Both the position numbers and the translations under genes were made by a program. The notes under the pieces were generated by a model, which saw only the letters and a list, made by a program, of their open reading frames with translations, made no database searches and was not told the DNA's origin. Below, piece by piece: positions 48,387 to 56,288 of a DNA stretch of 64,000 bases; positions within the stretch are counted from its first letter, which is position 1; every line of letters starts with the position of its first letter. The DNA is taken from assembly GCF_003268475.1 (NCBI RefSeq), contig NZ_MCIF01000002.1:4408692-4472691 (forward strand). The letters are read 5' to 3'. The stretch comes from Thermogemmatispora tikiterensis (GTDB lineage Bacteria > Chloroflexota > Ktedonobacteria > Ktedonobacterales > Ktedonobacteraceae).

Positions 48387-49646
48387 TCAGGGCAAGGCCA
48401 GGGAAGGCACCTGGGGGAGAATGGGGAGGATCGCCGAGAGCAGCAGGCCCACGACGAGCAGGGCGATAAACCAGGCCTCTAACTTGAGCGTCTCGCGCAG
48501 CACAAGATGGAGGCCGGAGGCGAGATCGGTGCGAACGATGCCGCTCACGACGACGACCAGCGTGGGCAGGGTCCAGAGGGCGATGAGCGCGAGATGAGGC
48601 GCATTGTGCGGTAGACCGATGATGAGCAGGACAAGGTAGGCGCCTCCCAGCAGGGCCAGAAAAAGGACCCGGTTGAGGCCCAGCCCCAGGGTGTTGGCCA
48701 GCGTGCGCTTGCCGGCCTGGGCATCGTCCTCAACGTCGCGCATGTCATTGACGTGCACGAAAGCGGTAGCCAGCAGGCCCGGCATGAGGCTGTAGAGCAG
48801 TACCTGCCCGCTCAGCTGGGCCTGCTGCAGGTAGTAGGCCCCCACAGTGATGAGCGGCCCGTAGACGCAGAAAGCAACCGGCAAGCCGAGCATGAGTGAG
48901 GAGAGCGCTCGCCGCGTGGCGCTGTAGAAGTAGGCAGCCAGCAGCCCCAGCAGTCCAAAGAGGAGCAGCGGCCAGCCGGCAGCAAGGGCGAGCAGCAGGC
49001 CCAGCAGCGAGCCGCCGGCCAGCAGGACCAGGCCAAAGGCCAGGACATGCGTGGGCTTGATCAGGCCCTGCTGAATGAGCTTGCCCGGCCCCAGGGTGTT
49101 GCTGGTGTCAATCCCGCGCAGGTAGTCGTAGTAGTCATTGATGAGATTGGCCCCAAGCTGCAGGAGCACGACGGCCAGCAGCCCCACCAGAAAACGCTGA
49201 GGGTGCCACTGCCCCAGCCCCAGAGGCCCGCGTAGGCTGAGGATATGCACCAGAGCAAGAACGCTCCCCAGCAGGAACGGCATGGCGCTTAGGATGAGAT
49301 AGCGTGGCCGCATGCCTTCCCACCAGATGCGCGACCACTCGCTCACGCTGCGCCGATACTCCGCCGGCTGGGCCACCAGCGGGGTCGGCGTGCTAACCGC
49401 TTCACTGGCTTCGACCGAGTGCACCGAGACCTCGGGCTGCAGGGTGCTGAGGGTCTGGAGCGACCCCAGGGGAATGGTTGGAACTTCCTCCGCCTGCACC
49501 GACTCGGCAGTCACGATCTGCGAACTGGCTTTGATTTCGCTCTCGCCTTGTTTCTTCCCTTTGCCATTGCTGATAGTATCGCTATGCTCTGCAATCTCTA
49601 ACTCTTTGGCAGGCTGCTCTTTGTTCGTAAGCTCTTGCTGCGACAT
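48387..49646 (-). CDS. menA: UbiA-family prenyltransferase, MenA-like, with a 100-residue N-terminal extension
   Basis: A 419-residue membrane enzyme that should attach a polyprenyl chain to 1,4-dihydroxy-2-naphthoate, the membrane step of menaquinone synthesis. The first Asp-rich motif NDYYDYLRGID lies at residues 170-180 and the second VNDMRDVEDD near 297-306; about eight to nine membrane helices follow from residue 115. Residues 1-100 are an extra polar segment (Gln/Glu/Ser-rich) with no counterpart in MenA. ATG 49646 follows AAGGGGGG. Menaquinone is the natural partner of the complex I encoded in the window. Another UbiA-family substrate cannot be excluded. Confidence 0.82.
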   Translation of the reverse strand: MSQQELTNKEQPAKELEIAEHSDTISNGKGKKQGESEIKASSQIVTAESVQAEEVPTIPLGSLQTLSTLQPEVSVHSVEASEAVSTPTPLVAQPAEYRRSVSEWSRIWWEGMRPRYLILSAMPFLLGSVLALVHILSLRGPLGLGQWHPQRFLVGLLAVVLLQLGANLINDYYDYLRGIDTSNTLGPGKLIQQGLIKPTHVLAFGLVLLAGGSLLGLLLALAAGWPLLLFGLLGLLAAYFYSATRRALSSLMLGLPVAFCVYGPLITVGAYYLQQAQLSGQVLLYSLMPGLLATAFVHVNDMRDVEDDAQAGKRTLANTLGLGLNRVLFLALLGGAYLVLLIIGLPHNAPHLALIALWTLPTLVVVVSGIVRTDLASGLHLVLRETLKLEAWFIALLVVGLLLSAILPILPQVPSLALP

Positions 49647-49870
49647 ATGCCCCCCTTTCGCTGCGCACTTGCCGCTGGCTCCGGCGGCGCACCATTGGGT
49701 CCCTTCATAATGTTGAGAAGATAGAGAGACAGTAGACGATCAAAGATGCTATAGAAGATGACTGCTCCTGGTATCTCTGCTTGCTTGCTACAGGCTGGAA
49801 CGCAGCCTGTAAACTGAGCTGGTAACGCCTTCGTCACTGTTAGTATACAACCTGCCGGCCAATCGGCACA

Positions 49871-50524
49871 TCACGAAGGCGCCGCGCCTTTCTCGTTGAG
49901 CGCGGTCAGCAGCTCGCTGATCTTTCCCTCAAGCTGCGCCTGTCGCACTGCGACGGTGAGGTCGCCGCGCGTCTTCTCCAGGATTGCCCGTGCTGTGTCG
50001 GTGGTACGGCGCAGGCCACCGGTGATGGCATCGGGGAAGTCAATGGTGATGAGCAGGGCGTAGATGTCGTCCATGTGCTGCAGGAGCTGCTCGCATTCGG
50101 CGAGCCAGCCGTGGCGCAGGCGGTCGAGGACGTAGCGCCGCAGCTCGCCGACGGCCTCCCCCAGGCCATTGAGATAGGGCGCCCAATCGATATGAAGGCT
50201 CTGGGGGTGGGGCAAGGCTCTCCCCTGGACCAGGGCCAGAAAGGCCGCTGCCTCAGCATATTCTTTCTGGGCGTCCTGCACGAAGCCGGCGTAGAAGACA
50301 TCTGGCTGCTCACGCAAGTCTGCCCCGATCTGGGCAAGCAGCTCCGCCGCCCTGGCAAGTAGCTCCTCGGCAGCGGCGAAGTCCCGCCGGTGGGCCGCAC
50401 GAATGCTGTTGGCACAGTAGCGGATCAAGGTGCGTGCACGCGGCAGCGCTTGCTCACGCGCGGTGTTTTTCTGGTTGAGATAGTCGAGCGCTTCCTGACC
50501 AAGGCTCTCAAGGTTCTCGATCAT
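49871..50524 (-). CDS. Translin/TRAX-family protein, putative RNase
   Basis: A 217-residue all-helical protein. The C-terminal block GGLRRTTDTARAILEKTRGD (about residues 169-188) is the translin-family signature. EYAE at 88-91 and E123 in EAVGELRR line up with the catalytic acids E126, E129 and D193 of human TRAX, suggesting an active endoribonuclease rather than a non-catalytic translin. Family members form octamers that bind and cut single-stranded RNA. ATG 50524 is chosen over 50623, which would add atypical residues. It is best known from archaea and eukaryotes, so its presence here is notable. The upstream gene ends at a strong terminator, so it is transcribed separately. Confidence 0.75.
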   Translation of the reverse strand: MIENLESLGQEALDYLNQKNTAREQALPRARTLIRYCANSIRAAHRRDFAAAEELLARAAELLAQIGADLREQPDVFYAGFVQDAQKEYAEAAAFLALVQGRALPHPQSLHIDWAPYLNGLGEAVGELRRYVLDRLRHGWLAECEQLLQHMDDIYALLITIDFPDAITGGLRRTTDTARAILEKTRGDLTVAVRQAQLEGKISELLTALNEKGAAPS

Positions 50525-50608
50525 GGCGTGTACCTTTGCTGACCTCTTTTCGAATATTGCCAGTGTACCATAGATCAATATGCCTGGCATCTTCTTATGG
50601 TTGCAGAC

Positions 50609-50663
50609 AGCAAAAAATCCCACTCATCCCGCCTTTGTTGCCAGGCGAGTGGGATTTTTTGCT
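50609..50663 (-). terminator. Strong rho-independent terminator
   Basis: AGCAAAAAATCCCACTC (50609-50625) and GAGTGGGATTTTTTGCT (50647-50663) are perfect 17-bp complements; the stem carries A/T runs and so works in both directions. It ends the minus-strand gene at 50753-51202. Confidence 0.88.
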
Positions 50664-50752
50664 CTCTCAGGCTACGGCTCTCGCTCTCTCGCTGCGCTAC
50701 GCTGCTCTGACCAGGGCGCGAACTGCCCGCCTTCAGGGAGCGGCCAGGCAGG

Positions 50753-51202
50753 CTAGACCAGGCGCATTACCTCGATCTCCGGTGGAAATCGCATCTGGTC
50801 CAGGTCGCCGGCCCAGAAGAGTTGCTTCATGATCTCGGCTACGGCATAGAGGAGGTGCTGCAGGCTGGCCTCGCGATTGCGCTCAAAGGGAGCGCTGCCA
50901 CGGTAGCTGGCGAGGCTGCGGAACCAGGTGTTGATGCCCGTTCGCTCGCTCAGGCGCACCAGGTAGACTTCCATCTTCAAGGCCCCGTATTCGACGGGGA
51001 TGGTGATGCGCAGCTGCGGCTCGTGCTCGATGATGTCCAGGCGATAGAAGACGCCATAGTGCTCGCGCGATGCCTGGAAGATGGAGACTTCGGGCACCTC
51101 GTTCTCCGCCCCTTCGGGCTCTTCGTAAGGCTCCGGTTGCTGCTGTTCCATAGTCACTCCTAGGTTAGCCAGCAAACTCTCCAGCTGTTCGTGAATGTTC
51201 AT
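50753..51202 (-). CDS. Hypothetical protein with N-terminal LGVTME motif
   Basis: 149 residues starting at ATG 51202 with GAGGAAGGGG upstream. NIHEQLESLLANLGVTME opens it, closely like the protein at 47573-48031. A Glu/Pro linker (about 20-45) leads to an alpha/beta domain (HYGVFYRLDIIEHEPQLRIT; ALKMEVYLVRLSERTG) and a C-terminal helix with IMKQLFWAGDLDQMRF. No family is recognised, though the beta-strand pattern is that of a folded domain. Confidence 0.7.
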   Translation of the reverse strand: MNIHEQLESLLANLGVTMEQQQPEPYEEPEGAENEVPEVSIFQASREHYGVFYRLDIIEHEPQLRITIPVEYGALKMEVYLVRLSERTGINTWFRSLASYRGSAPFERNREASLQHLLYAVAEIMKQLFWAGDLDQMRFPPEIEVMRLV

Positions 51203-51573
51203 GGTTGCGCTTCCCCTTCCTCTTTGCAGCATACTCGTTCGCCAATGGCGCGCTCTGGCGTCCTTGGGCGCAGCGGCCTGACTGTCTGCTCTCTGCTGTT
51301 CTCTCTGGCTCTCTCTCCTGGCGCAGGCCGCCTTGCTTACTCTCTTTTTCTCTCAGGGGTACCCAAAAACGGAACTCGCTCAGAGAGAGACGCTGCTCTC
51401 TGGAAGGGTGAAGCGCTGCCTGTCTGCCTGCTTGTCTGCTTGCCTGGTCTTTTGACGCAGGTTCTGACTGGCTGACTGGCTGGCTGACTGGCTGACTGAC
51501 TGGCTGGCGACACGGGCGGGGGAGCGAGAGGCCGTGAGATGGGGAGGCTCTCCCCGTGCGGGGCAGGGGGAGC
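51203..51573. other. Intergenic stretch with CTGACTGG tandem repeats, no gene seen
   Basis: A run of 4-bp-step repeats (GACTGGCTGACTGGCTGG) covers about 51465-51508. No promoter or supported frame. Confidence 0.5.
51465..51508. repeat. Simple tandem repeat of CTGACTGG/CTGG
   Basis: Irregular repetition of GACTGGCT units over about 44 bases between the yciH-like gene and the small-protein gene. Confidence 0.75.
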
Positions 51574-51948
51574 TTAGCCGCCGGCCCGTTTGGCGCGGTA
51601 GCCGAGCTGCTGCAGGTGTGCCAGGATCTTATCGCAGTGGTCGCCCTGAATTTCGATGGTACCCTCTTTGACGGTGCCTCCCGCTCCACAGAGACGCTTG
51701 AGGTTGCGGGCGAGCGTCTCCAGTTCGGCCTGGCTGATAGGCAGGCCGCGAATTACGGTGACCGTTTTGCCGCCGCGCTGGGCCCGCTCGCGGCTGACAC
51801 GGATGCCTCCCCCTCCGGGGGCGCTGGTCGAGGCTGGCTTGCCTAGCTTGCCTCCGCTCTCACAGCGGCAATGGCGATAGGGCTGGTGGCAGACGGGACA
51901 ATGGGTAACTCGTCCACCGTCGGTGCTGTAGACGAGACGATCTGGCAT
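51574..51948 (-). CDS. yciH: SUI1/eIF1-like translation factor (YciH) with N-terminal cysteine cluster
   Basis: A 124-residue protein. The C-terminal SUI1 domain (about 48-122) includes KTVTVIRGLPISQAELETLA, LKRLCGAGGTVKEGTIEIQG and the final HLQQLGYRAK. It resembles archaeal aIF1 and bacterial YciH, which bind the small ribosomal subunit and affect initiation fidelity. The first 30 residues add a possible zinc knuckle, C17-x2-C20 and C27/C29 (HCPVCHQPYRHCRC). No strong ribosome site before ATG 51948. Confidence 0.88.
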   Translation of the reverse strand: MPDRLVYSTDGGRVTHCPVCHQPYRHCRCESGGKLGKPASTSAPGGGGIRVSRERAQRGGKTVTVIRGLPISQAELETLARNLKRLCGAGGTVKEGTIEIQGDHCDKILAHLQQLGYRAKRAGG

Positions 51949-52038
51949 GGCTCTTTTCTCTTCCTTTCTTCTCTTCTCTTTTCTTCTTTCCGGGCCGGGC
52001 TGGTTGGCTGACTGGCTGATCTGCTGCGTCAGTCAGGG

Positions 52039-52929
52039 TCAGGCGGCGGTGCGTCGCCCTTTGCAGGGATGAGCGGGCTGGGCCGGCACCTGTGGCGGGC
52101 GACGTTGGCGCCAGTGGGCGCTGAGGGTGGCAGCAGCGTAGCAGAGCGTGGCCAGAGTGGCGATGCAAAAGCTGGCGGGCAGGTGCTGCCCAGGTCCCAG
52201 GAAGGCGATGAGCAGTCCGCCCCAGGTGCTGCCCAGGCCCAGCAGGACGGCCAACAGGAGCGCGCGGGCCGGCGAGGGACTGAGGCGCGCGGCGGCGGCT
52301 GCTGGGGCGACCAGGAGGGCAAAGACGAGCAGGACGCCGATGACGAGTACGGAGATGGCCGTGGCAAGCGCGAGGAGGAGCAGGAAAATGACGGAGAGCA
52401 GGCGCACGGGGACGCCGCGCGCCGCGGCCACCTCGGGATCGATAGAGGCGAAGAGCAGCGGTCGGTAGAGGATGAGCAGGGCCAGGCTGCAGCCAAGAGC
52501 ACAGGCCAGGCTCAGCCAGACGTCTCCACGGCTGACGCTGAGGATGGAGCCGAAGAGAATGCCAATGCCGGCGCTGGCATGGCTAGCGCTGCTGGCGGCG
52601 TAGAGGCTGAGAAAGAGGACGCCCAGGCCCAGGGCGAAGGAGAGCACCATGCCGATCTCAATGTCGCGTCCGCGCAGACGCTCGCCGAGCAGGCCGATGG
52701 TGCAGGCCGCCAGCAGGCTGAGGACGAGCATGCCGGGCAGGGGACTGAGACCAAGCAGGGCGGCCCCGGTGGCTCCGGTGAAGCCGATGTCGGTCAGGGC
52801 CTCACCGGCGAAGGTTTGGGCGCGCAGGACCACAAAATAGCCAACCAGGGCGGCGGCGATGGCGACACAGCCGCCGGCCAGGAAGGCGTTCTGGATAAAT
52901 TCGTGCTGCCAGAGCGTGCCAATGTTCAT
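52039..52929 (-). CDS. Metal ABC transporter permease 2 (TroD/MntD-like)
   Basis: A 296-residue ABC-3 permease with about eight membrane helices. EFIQNAFLAGGCVAIAAALVGYFVVLRAQTF is the family N-terminus; the DPEVAAARGVPVRLLS loop contacts the ATPase. It is paralogous to the next permease upstream (52969-53841), as in the Tro and Mnt importers where two permeases form a heterodimer. Last gene of the importer operon; GAGGAG precedes ATG 52929. Confidence 0.92.
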   Translation of the reverse strand: MNIGTLWQHEFIQNAFLAGGCVAIAAALVGYFVVLRAQTFAGEALTDIGFTGATGAALLGLSPLPGMLVLSLLAACTIGLLGERLRGRDIEIGMVLSFALGLGVLFLSLYAASSASHASAGIGILFGSILSVSRGDVWLSLACALGCSLALLILYRPLLFASIDPEVAAARGVPVRLLSVIFLLLLALATAISVLVIGVLLVFALLVAPAAAAARLSPSPARALLLAVLLGLGSTWGGLLIAFLGPGQHLPASFCIATLATLCYAAATLSAHWRQRRPPQVPAQPAHPCKGRRTAA

Positions 52930-52968
52930 GTTCCTGATGCTCCTCTCTTGGACGATCGGGATAGGGCT

Positions 52969-53841
52969 TTACCTCGCGCTGGCCTGCTGTGAGAGGCCCG
53001 CGCCAGCGGCTGGTAGCGCGCCTGGCTGCGGTGGCCGTCGCTGCCAGCGCGGGGCGATGAGGCGCGCGGGAAGATAAACGATGAAGGAGAGGAAGGCGAT
53101 GAAGAAGCTGACCGGGATGGTGCCGCTGAGGACGGCCAGCAGGATGCCCAGCCAGGTGTAGAGCAGCCCCAGGGCTATGGCCAGCAGGATGACCGCCCCC
53201 GGACGCAGGGCCAGTCGCCCGGCGGTGGCCGCCGGCCCGACCAGCAGGGTGAAGACAAGCAAGGCCCCGACAATTTGAACGGCGATGGCGATGGTCAGGG
53301 CCACCAGCACGAGGAAGACGACAGCTAGCAGGCGCACAGGGACACCGCGCGCCTCGGCCACCTCGGGATCGTAGGAGCTGAAGAGGAGGGGACGAAAGAG
53401 GAGCAGGATGCTGATCAGGATCAGCAGGCTGACGCCAAAACTGAGCAGGACGTCGAGACGGCTGATGCCAAGGATGGTGCCGAAGAGGATGCTGTAGACG
53501 CGCTCGGCGTAGCCGCTGTAGAGGGAGAGGAAGAGCAGGCCCAGGGCGAGGGCGAAGGTCATGAGGATGCCGATGGCCAGGTCGCGCTCGCGCAGGTTGC
53601 GCCCGAGGAGTCCGATGCCAACGGCGGCCCCGATGGTGAAGGCCAGCAGGCCGAAGAGCGGGTCGAGGCCGAGCAGGACGGCGCCGGCGGCGCCCGCGAA
53701 ACCAATGTTGGGCAGGGCATGGCCGGCAAAGGTCAGGCCACGCAGCAGCAGGAAGTAGCCGGTGACAGCGGCCACAATGGCGATGCAGGTCCCGGCCAGA
53801 AACGCATTTTGGATAAAGGGATAACTCAACAGATTGATCAT
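52969..53841 (-). CDS. Metal ABC transporter permease 1 (TroC/MntC-like)
   Basis: A 290-residue ABC-3 permease: YPFIQNAFLAGTCIAIVAA at the start, GLTFAGHALPNIGFAGAAGA, and the DPEVAEARGVPVRLLAV loop. It shares obvious sequence identity with the downstream permease. ATG 53841 (MINLLSYPF) is preferred over 53865 since GGAGG sits 4 bases before it. Forms the membrane channel with its paralogue. Confidence 0.92.
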   Translation of the reverse strand: MINLLSYPFIQNAFLAGTCIAIVAAVTGYFLLLRGLTFAGHALPNIGFAGAAGAVLLGLDPLFGLLAFTIGAAVGIGLLGRNLRERDLAIGILMTFALALGLLFLSLYSGYAERVYSILFGTILGISRLDVLLSFGVSLLILISILLLFRPLLFSSYDPEVAEARGVPVRLLAVVFLVLVALTIAIAVQIVGALLVFTLLVGPAATAGRLALRPGAVILLAIALGLLYTWLGILLAVLSGTIPVSFFIAFLSFIVYLPARLIAPRWQRRPPQPGALPAAGAGLSQQASAR

Positions 53842-53889
53842 GGCGCCTCCGCTCCTTTCTTCCATCCTCTTGGGGGCTGGCTGCTTAAA

Positions 53890-54756
53890 TTAAATATCGA
53901 CGCCGACGACAAAGAGCCGCCCCAGGGCCTCGACGACTTCAACGGGGGCGCCGTAGAGGGCGCTCAGGGTGGCGCTGGTGATGACCTGCTCCGGTTTGCC
54001 AATGGCGGCATGCCCGCGCGCCAGATAGAGGACGCGGTCGATGACCGGCAGCAGGGGATTGACGTCGTGAGAGACGAGCAAGACGGTCATGCCGTGCGTG
54101 CGACAGAGCCGGGCGATGAGGGCGATGATCTCCTGCTCATGGCTGATGTCCAGGTTGGAGAGCGGTTCGTCGAGCAGGAGCAGACGCGGCTGACTGAGCA
54201 GGGCCTGGGCGATGAGCAGGCGCTGCTGTTCGCCGCCCGACAGGTGGGCGACGGGCATGTCGGCCAGCGCCAGGGCATCGACCTCGGCCAGGGCTTCCTC
54301 GATGATGGCCTGGCGCCGGCGTCCGCCGGAGACGAACCAGCCCGGTCCCCAGCGATGGCCATCGAGACCGAAGCCGACGAGATCGCGCGCGCGCAAACTG
54401 AGGGCGCCCTCCAGCGTGCGGTGCTGGGGGGCATAACCGATCAGCCGGTTGCCGCGGCGCGGCGCCTGCCCAAAGAGGCGCACAGTGCCTGCGCTGGGCC
54501 GGATCAGCCCGAGCAGCACCTTGAGAAGGGTGCTCTTGCCGGCCCCGTTTGGCCCCAGCACGGCAATGAATTCACCCGGGTTGATGGTGAAGCTGACTTC
54601 CTGCAGAATGGTCCTGCCTCCCAGGCAGACGCTGACTCCCTCTAGCTCGATGACTGGCTCTGAAATTGGGGTCGCCTCCTGACCCGGGCCCCTCAAGGAA
54701 GAAGCTTGAGGCGCCGCTCCGGAAGGAGCGAGGCGCTGGTCGTGCTTGGTGCTCAC
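53890..54756 (-). CDS. Metal ABC transporter ATP-binding protein (ZnuC/TroB-like)
   Basis: A 288-residue ATPase with Walker A VLGPNGAGKSTLLKVL (K74), the Q-loop segment YAPQHRTLEGALSLRA, signature HLSGGEQQRLLIAQAL, Walker [13 protein letters not shown] and H-loop VLLVSHDVNPLL. It powers uptake through the two permeases encoded next to it. The first about 35 residues are a polar extension. Alternative: a zinc rather than manganese system; see the binding protein. Confidence 0.93.
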   Translation of the reverse strand: MSTKHDQRLAPSGAAPQASSLRGPGQEATPISEPVIELEGVSVCLGGRTILQEVSFTINPGEFIAVLGPNGAGKSTLLKVLLGLIRPSAGTVRLFGQAPRRGNRLIGYAPQHRTLEGALSLRARDLVGFGLDGHRWGPGWFVSGGRRRQAIIEEALAEVDALALADMPVAHLSGGEQQRLLIAQALLSQPRLLLLDEPLSNLDISHEQEIIALIARLCRTHGMTVLLVSHDVNPLLPVIDRVLYLARGHAAIGKPEQVITSATLSALYGAPVEVVEALGRLFVVGVDI

Positions 54757-54788
54757 TGGGCGTGCTCCTTTTCTGTCCTCTGCTCTGT

Positions 54789-54833
54789 GTACTGTGCTGT
54801 GGGTACTGTGCTGTGCTGTGAGTACTGTGCTGC
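54789..54833. repeat. Tandem repeat of TACTGTGCTGTG
   Basis: The unit TACTGTGCTGTG occurs at 54790-54801 and 54804-54815, with a third partial copy to about 54832, between the binding-protein and ATPase genes. Confidence 0.7.
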
Positions 54834-54963
54834 CTTGTCTGATCTACTACTTCCTTGCTCGCTTGACTGCTCCCGCGCGCCAGCTATGTGCCAGGCCGCC
54901 TCGATTGGCCCGGCTCAGGCTGACTGGCGCGCTGAGGTCCGGTCTCTCTTCTCTCTCTCTCGC

Positions 54964-55902
54964 TCAAGCTGCCTGGGCCTTTTGCAGAGCTGTCTCCAGG
55001 GCATTGAGCTGGTCCAGCATCCACGTCTGATACGTTTTGCCCGGCGGCATGGTCTCGCTCACCGGGATCACTGGAATCTGATGGGCCAGGGCTTCGCTGC
55101 GCAGCTTCGCGGTGATGGCTGTGGCGGTCTGCTCATTATAAATCAAAACGTTGATGCGATGCTGCTGGATCTGGTTCTCGACGGTGACCACGCTGCTGGC
55201 CGGGGGATCGTTGCCCTCGGCAATGGCTTTCTGGAAGTCGAAGGGGGTGAGCACGTTCAGCCCCATGAGGGTGGTCTGATAGAGAAAAAGGGTTTCGGTT
55301 AGCCCAACCGGGGTGCCGGCGTAGCGCGCTTTGATCTCGGCGAGCTTGTTGGTGATCTGCTCTAGCGAGCTGAGGAAACGCTGCAGGTTTTGCTGATAGT
55401 CGCCGGCGTGGGCCGGGTCAAGTTTCTGCAGGGCCTGGCTGATGGCGCGCGCGATGGCGCCGATGTCGGCAGGACTGTACCAGACGTGCTCGTTGTCCTC
55501 CAGCCTGACGGGGGCCAGCTCGTACCCCTTGAGGACGATGCGCCCCTCTTGAGGGGCCGCCGCCAGCAGGTGATCGATCCAGCTGTCGTAGCCGCCACCG
55601 TTGGCAATGACAAGCCTGGCCTGCGCCACGGCAACGGCGTTCTGGACGTTGCTTTCGTATTCGTGCGGGTCAATGTTGGGATCGCTCAGAATGCTGGTGA
55701 CGGCGACATGATCGCCGCCAAGCTGGCGCGCAATATCGCCGTAGAAGTTCTCCGCCGCCACGATGGCAAGCTTGCCCGCGCTGTCCCCGGTGCTGCCAGC
55801 GCTAAGGCTGCCTGCGCTGCAGGCGCTCCCCAGCAGGCTGACAAGTAGAAATAGTCCTACGGCGAGCAGGAAACGCGCCGTCCGGCTCGTGGTCTGATAC
55901 AT
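54964..55902 (-). CDS. Metal-binding lipoprotein of the ABC importer (ZnuA/PsaA-like)
   Basis: A 312-residue cluster A-I substrate-binding protein. A signal peptide with lipobox LLGSAC (C28) anchors it to the membrane. Metal ligands by position: H80 in DPHEYES, H139 in EHVWYSP, E203 in LTETLFLY and E283 in VSETMPPG. The third ligand is Glu, as in manganese proteins (PsaA, MntC), not His as in zinc ZnuA/TroA; the His-rich loop of zinc proteins is missing. First gene of the operon; a promoter lies upstream. Manganese is therefore the favoured cargo, by inference. Confidence 0.88.
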   Translation of the reverse strand: MYQTTSRTARFLLAVGLFLLVSLLGSACSAGSLSAGSTGDSAGKLAIVAAENFYGDIARQLGGDHVAVTSILSDPNIDPHEYESNVQNAVAVAQARLVIANGGGYDSWIDHLLAAAPQEGRIVLKGYELAPVRLEDNEHVWYSPADIGAIARAISQALQKLDPAHAGDYQQNLQRFLSSLEQITNKLAEIKARYAGTPVGLTETLFLYQTTLMGLNVLTPFDFQKAIAEGNDPPASSVVTVENQIQQHRINVLIYNEQTATAITAKLRSEALAHQIPVIPVSETMPPGKTYQTWMLDQLNALETALQKAQAA

Positions 55903-55977
55903 GCCGCTTGCTCCTCCCTCACCACAAGCCCTCGGCGAGCTTGCGGCGTTATTGATACAGCATCTCTCTTACTGAGG

Positions 55978-56022
55978 AGCATACCACAATGAAGAGAGCG
56001 CTGTCAATGAGATAACGTCTCA
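55978..56022 (-). promoter_or_regulatory. Importer promoter with an adjoining palindrome
   Basis: Minus strand: TTGACA (56007-56002), 18-bp spacer, TATGCT (55983-55978). Immediately upstream is TGAGA-TAACG-TCTCA (56008-56022), an inverted repeat that could be a metalloregulator site. The rest of the gap to 56288 shows no gene. Confidence 0.6.
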
Positions 56023-56288
56023 ACAAGCGAGCGCTGTAGCAGGAGAGGCGGATGAGCAGATGGACGAGAGCAGTCGCGCCAGCGTCAGGGCGGCGTCGCT
56101 CTGCTGTGGGCCAGGCTTGCTTCTCGACAGCGCTGGCGCGTGTAGCATATCATGAGGACGTGGCCGAGAACGATCCTATCCTGTCCTGGGCGCTGCCCCT
56201 CGCAAGAGGGTCGGGTCCTTGCGGGAGGCGCACAGGTGCTGGACTGGTCGGCCAGCTTGCTAAACTGGAGAGGAAGCGAAAGCGAGTC

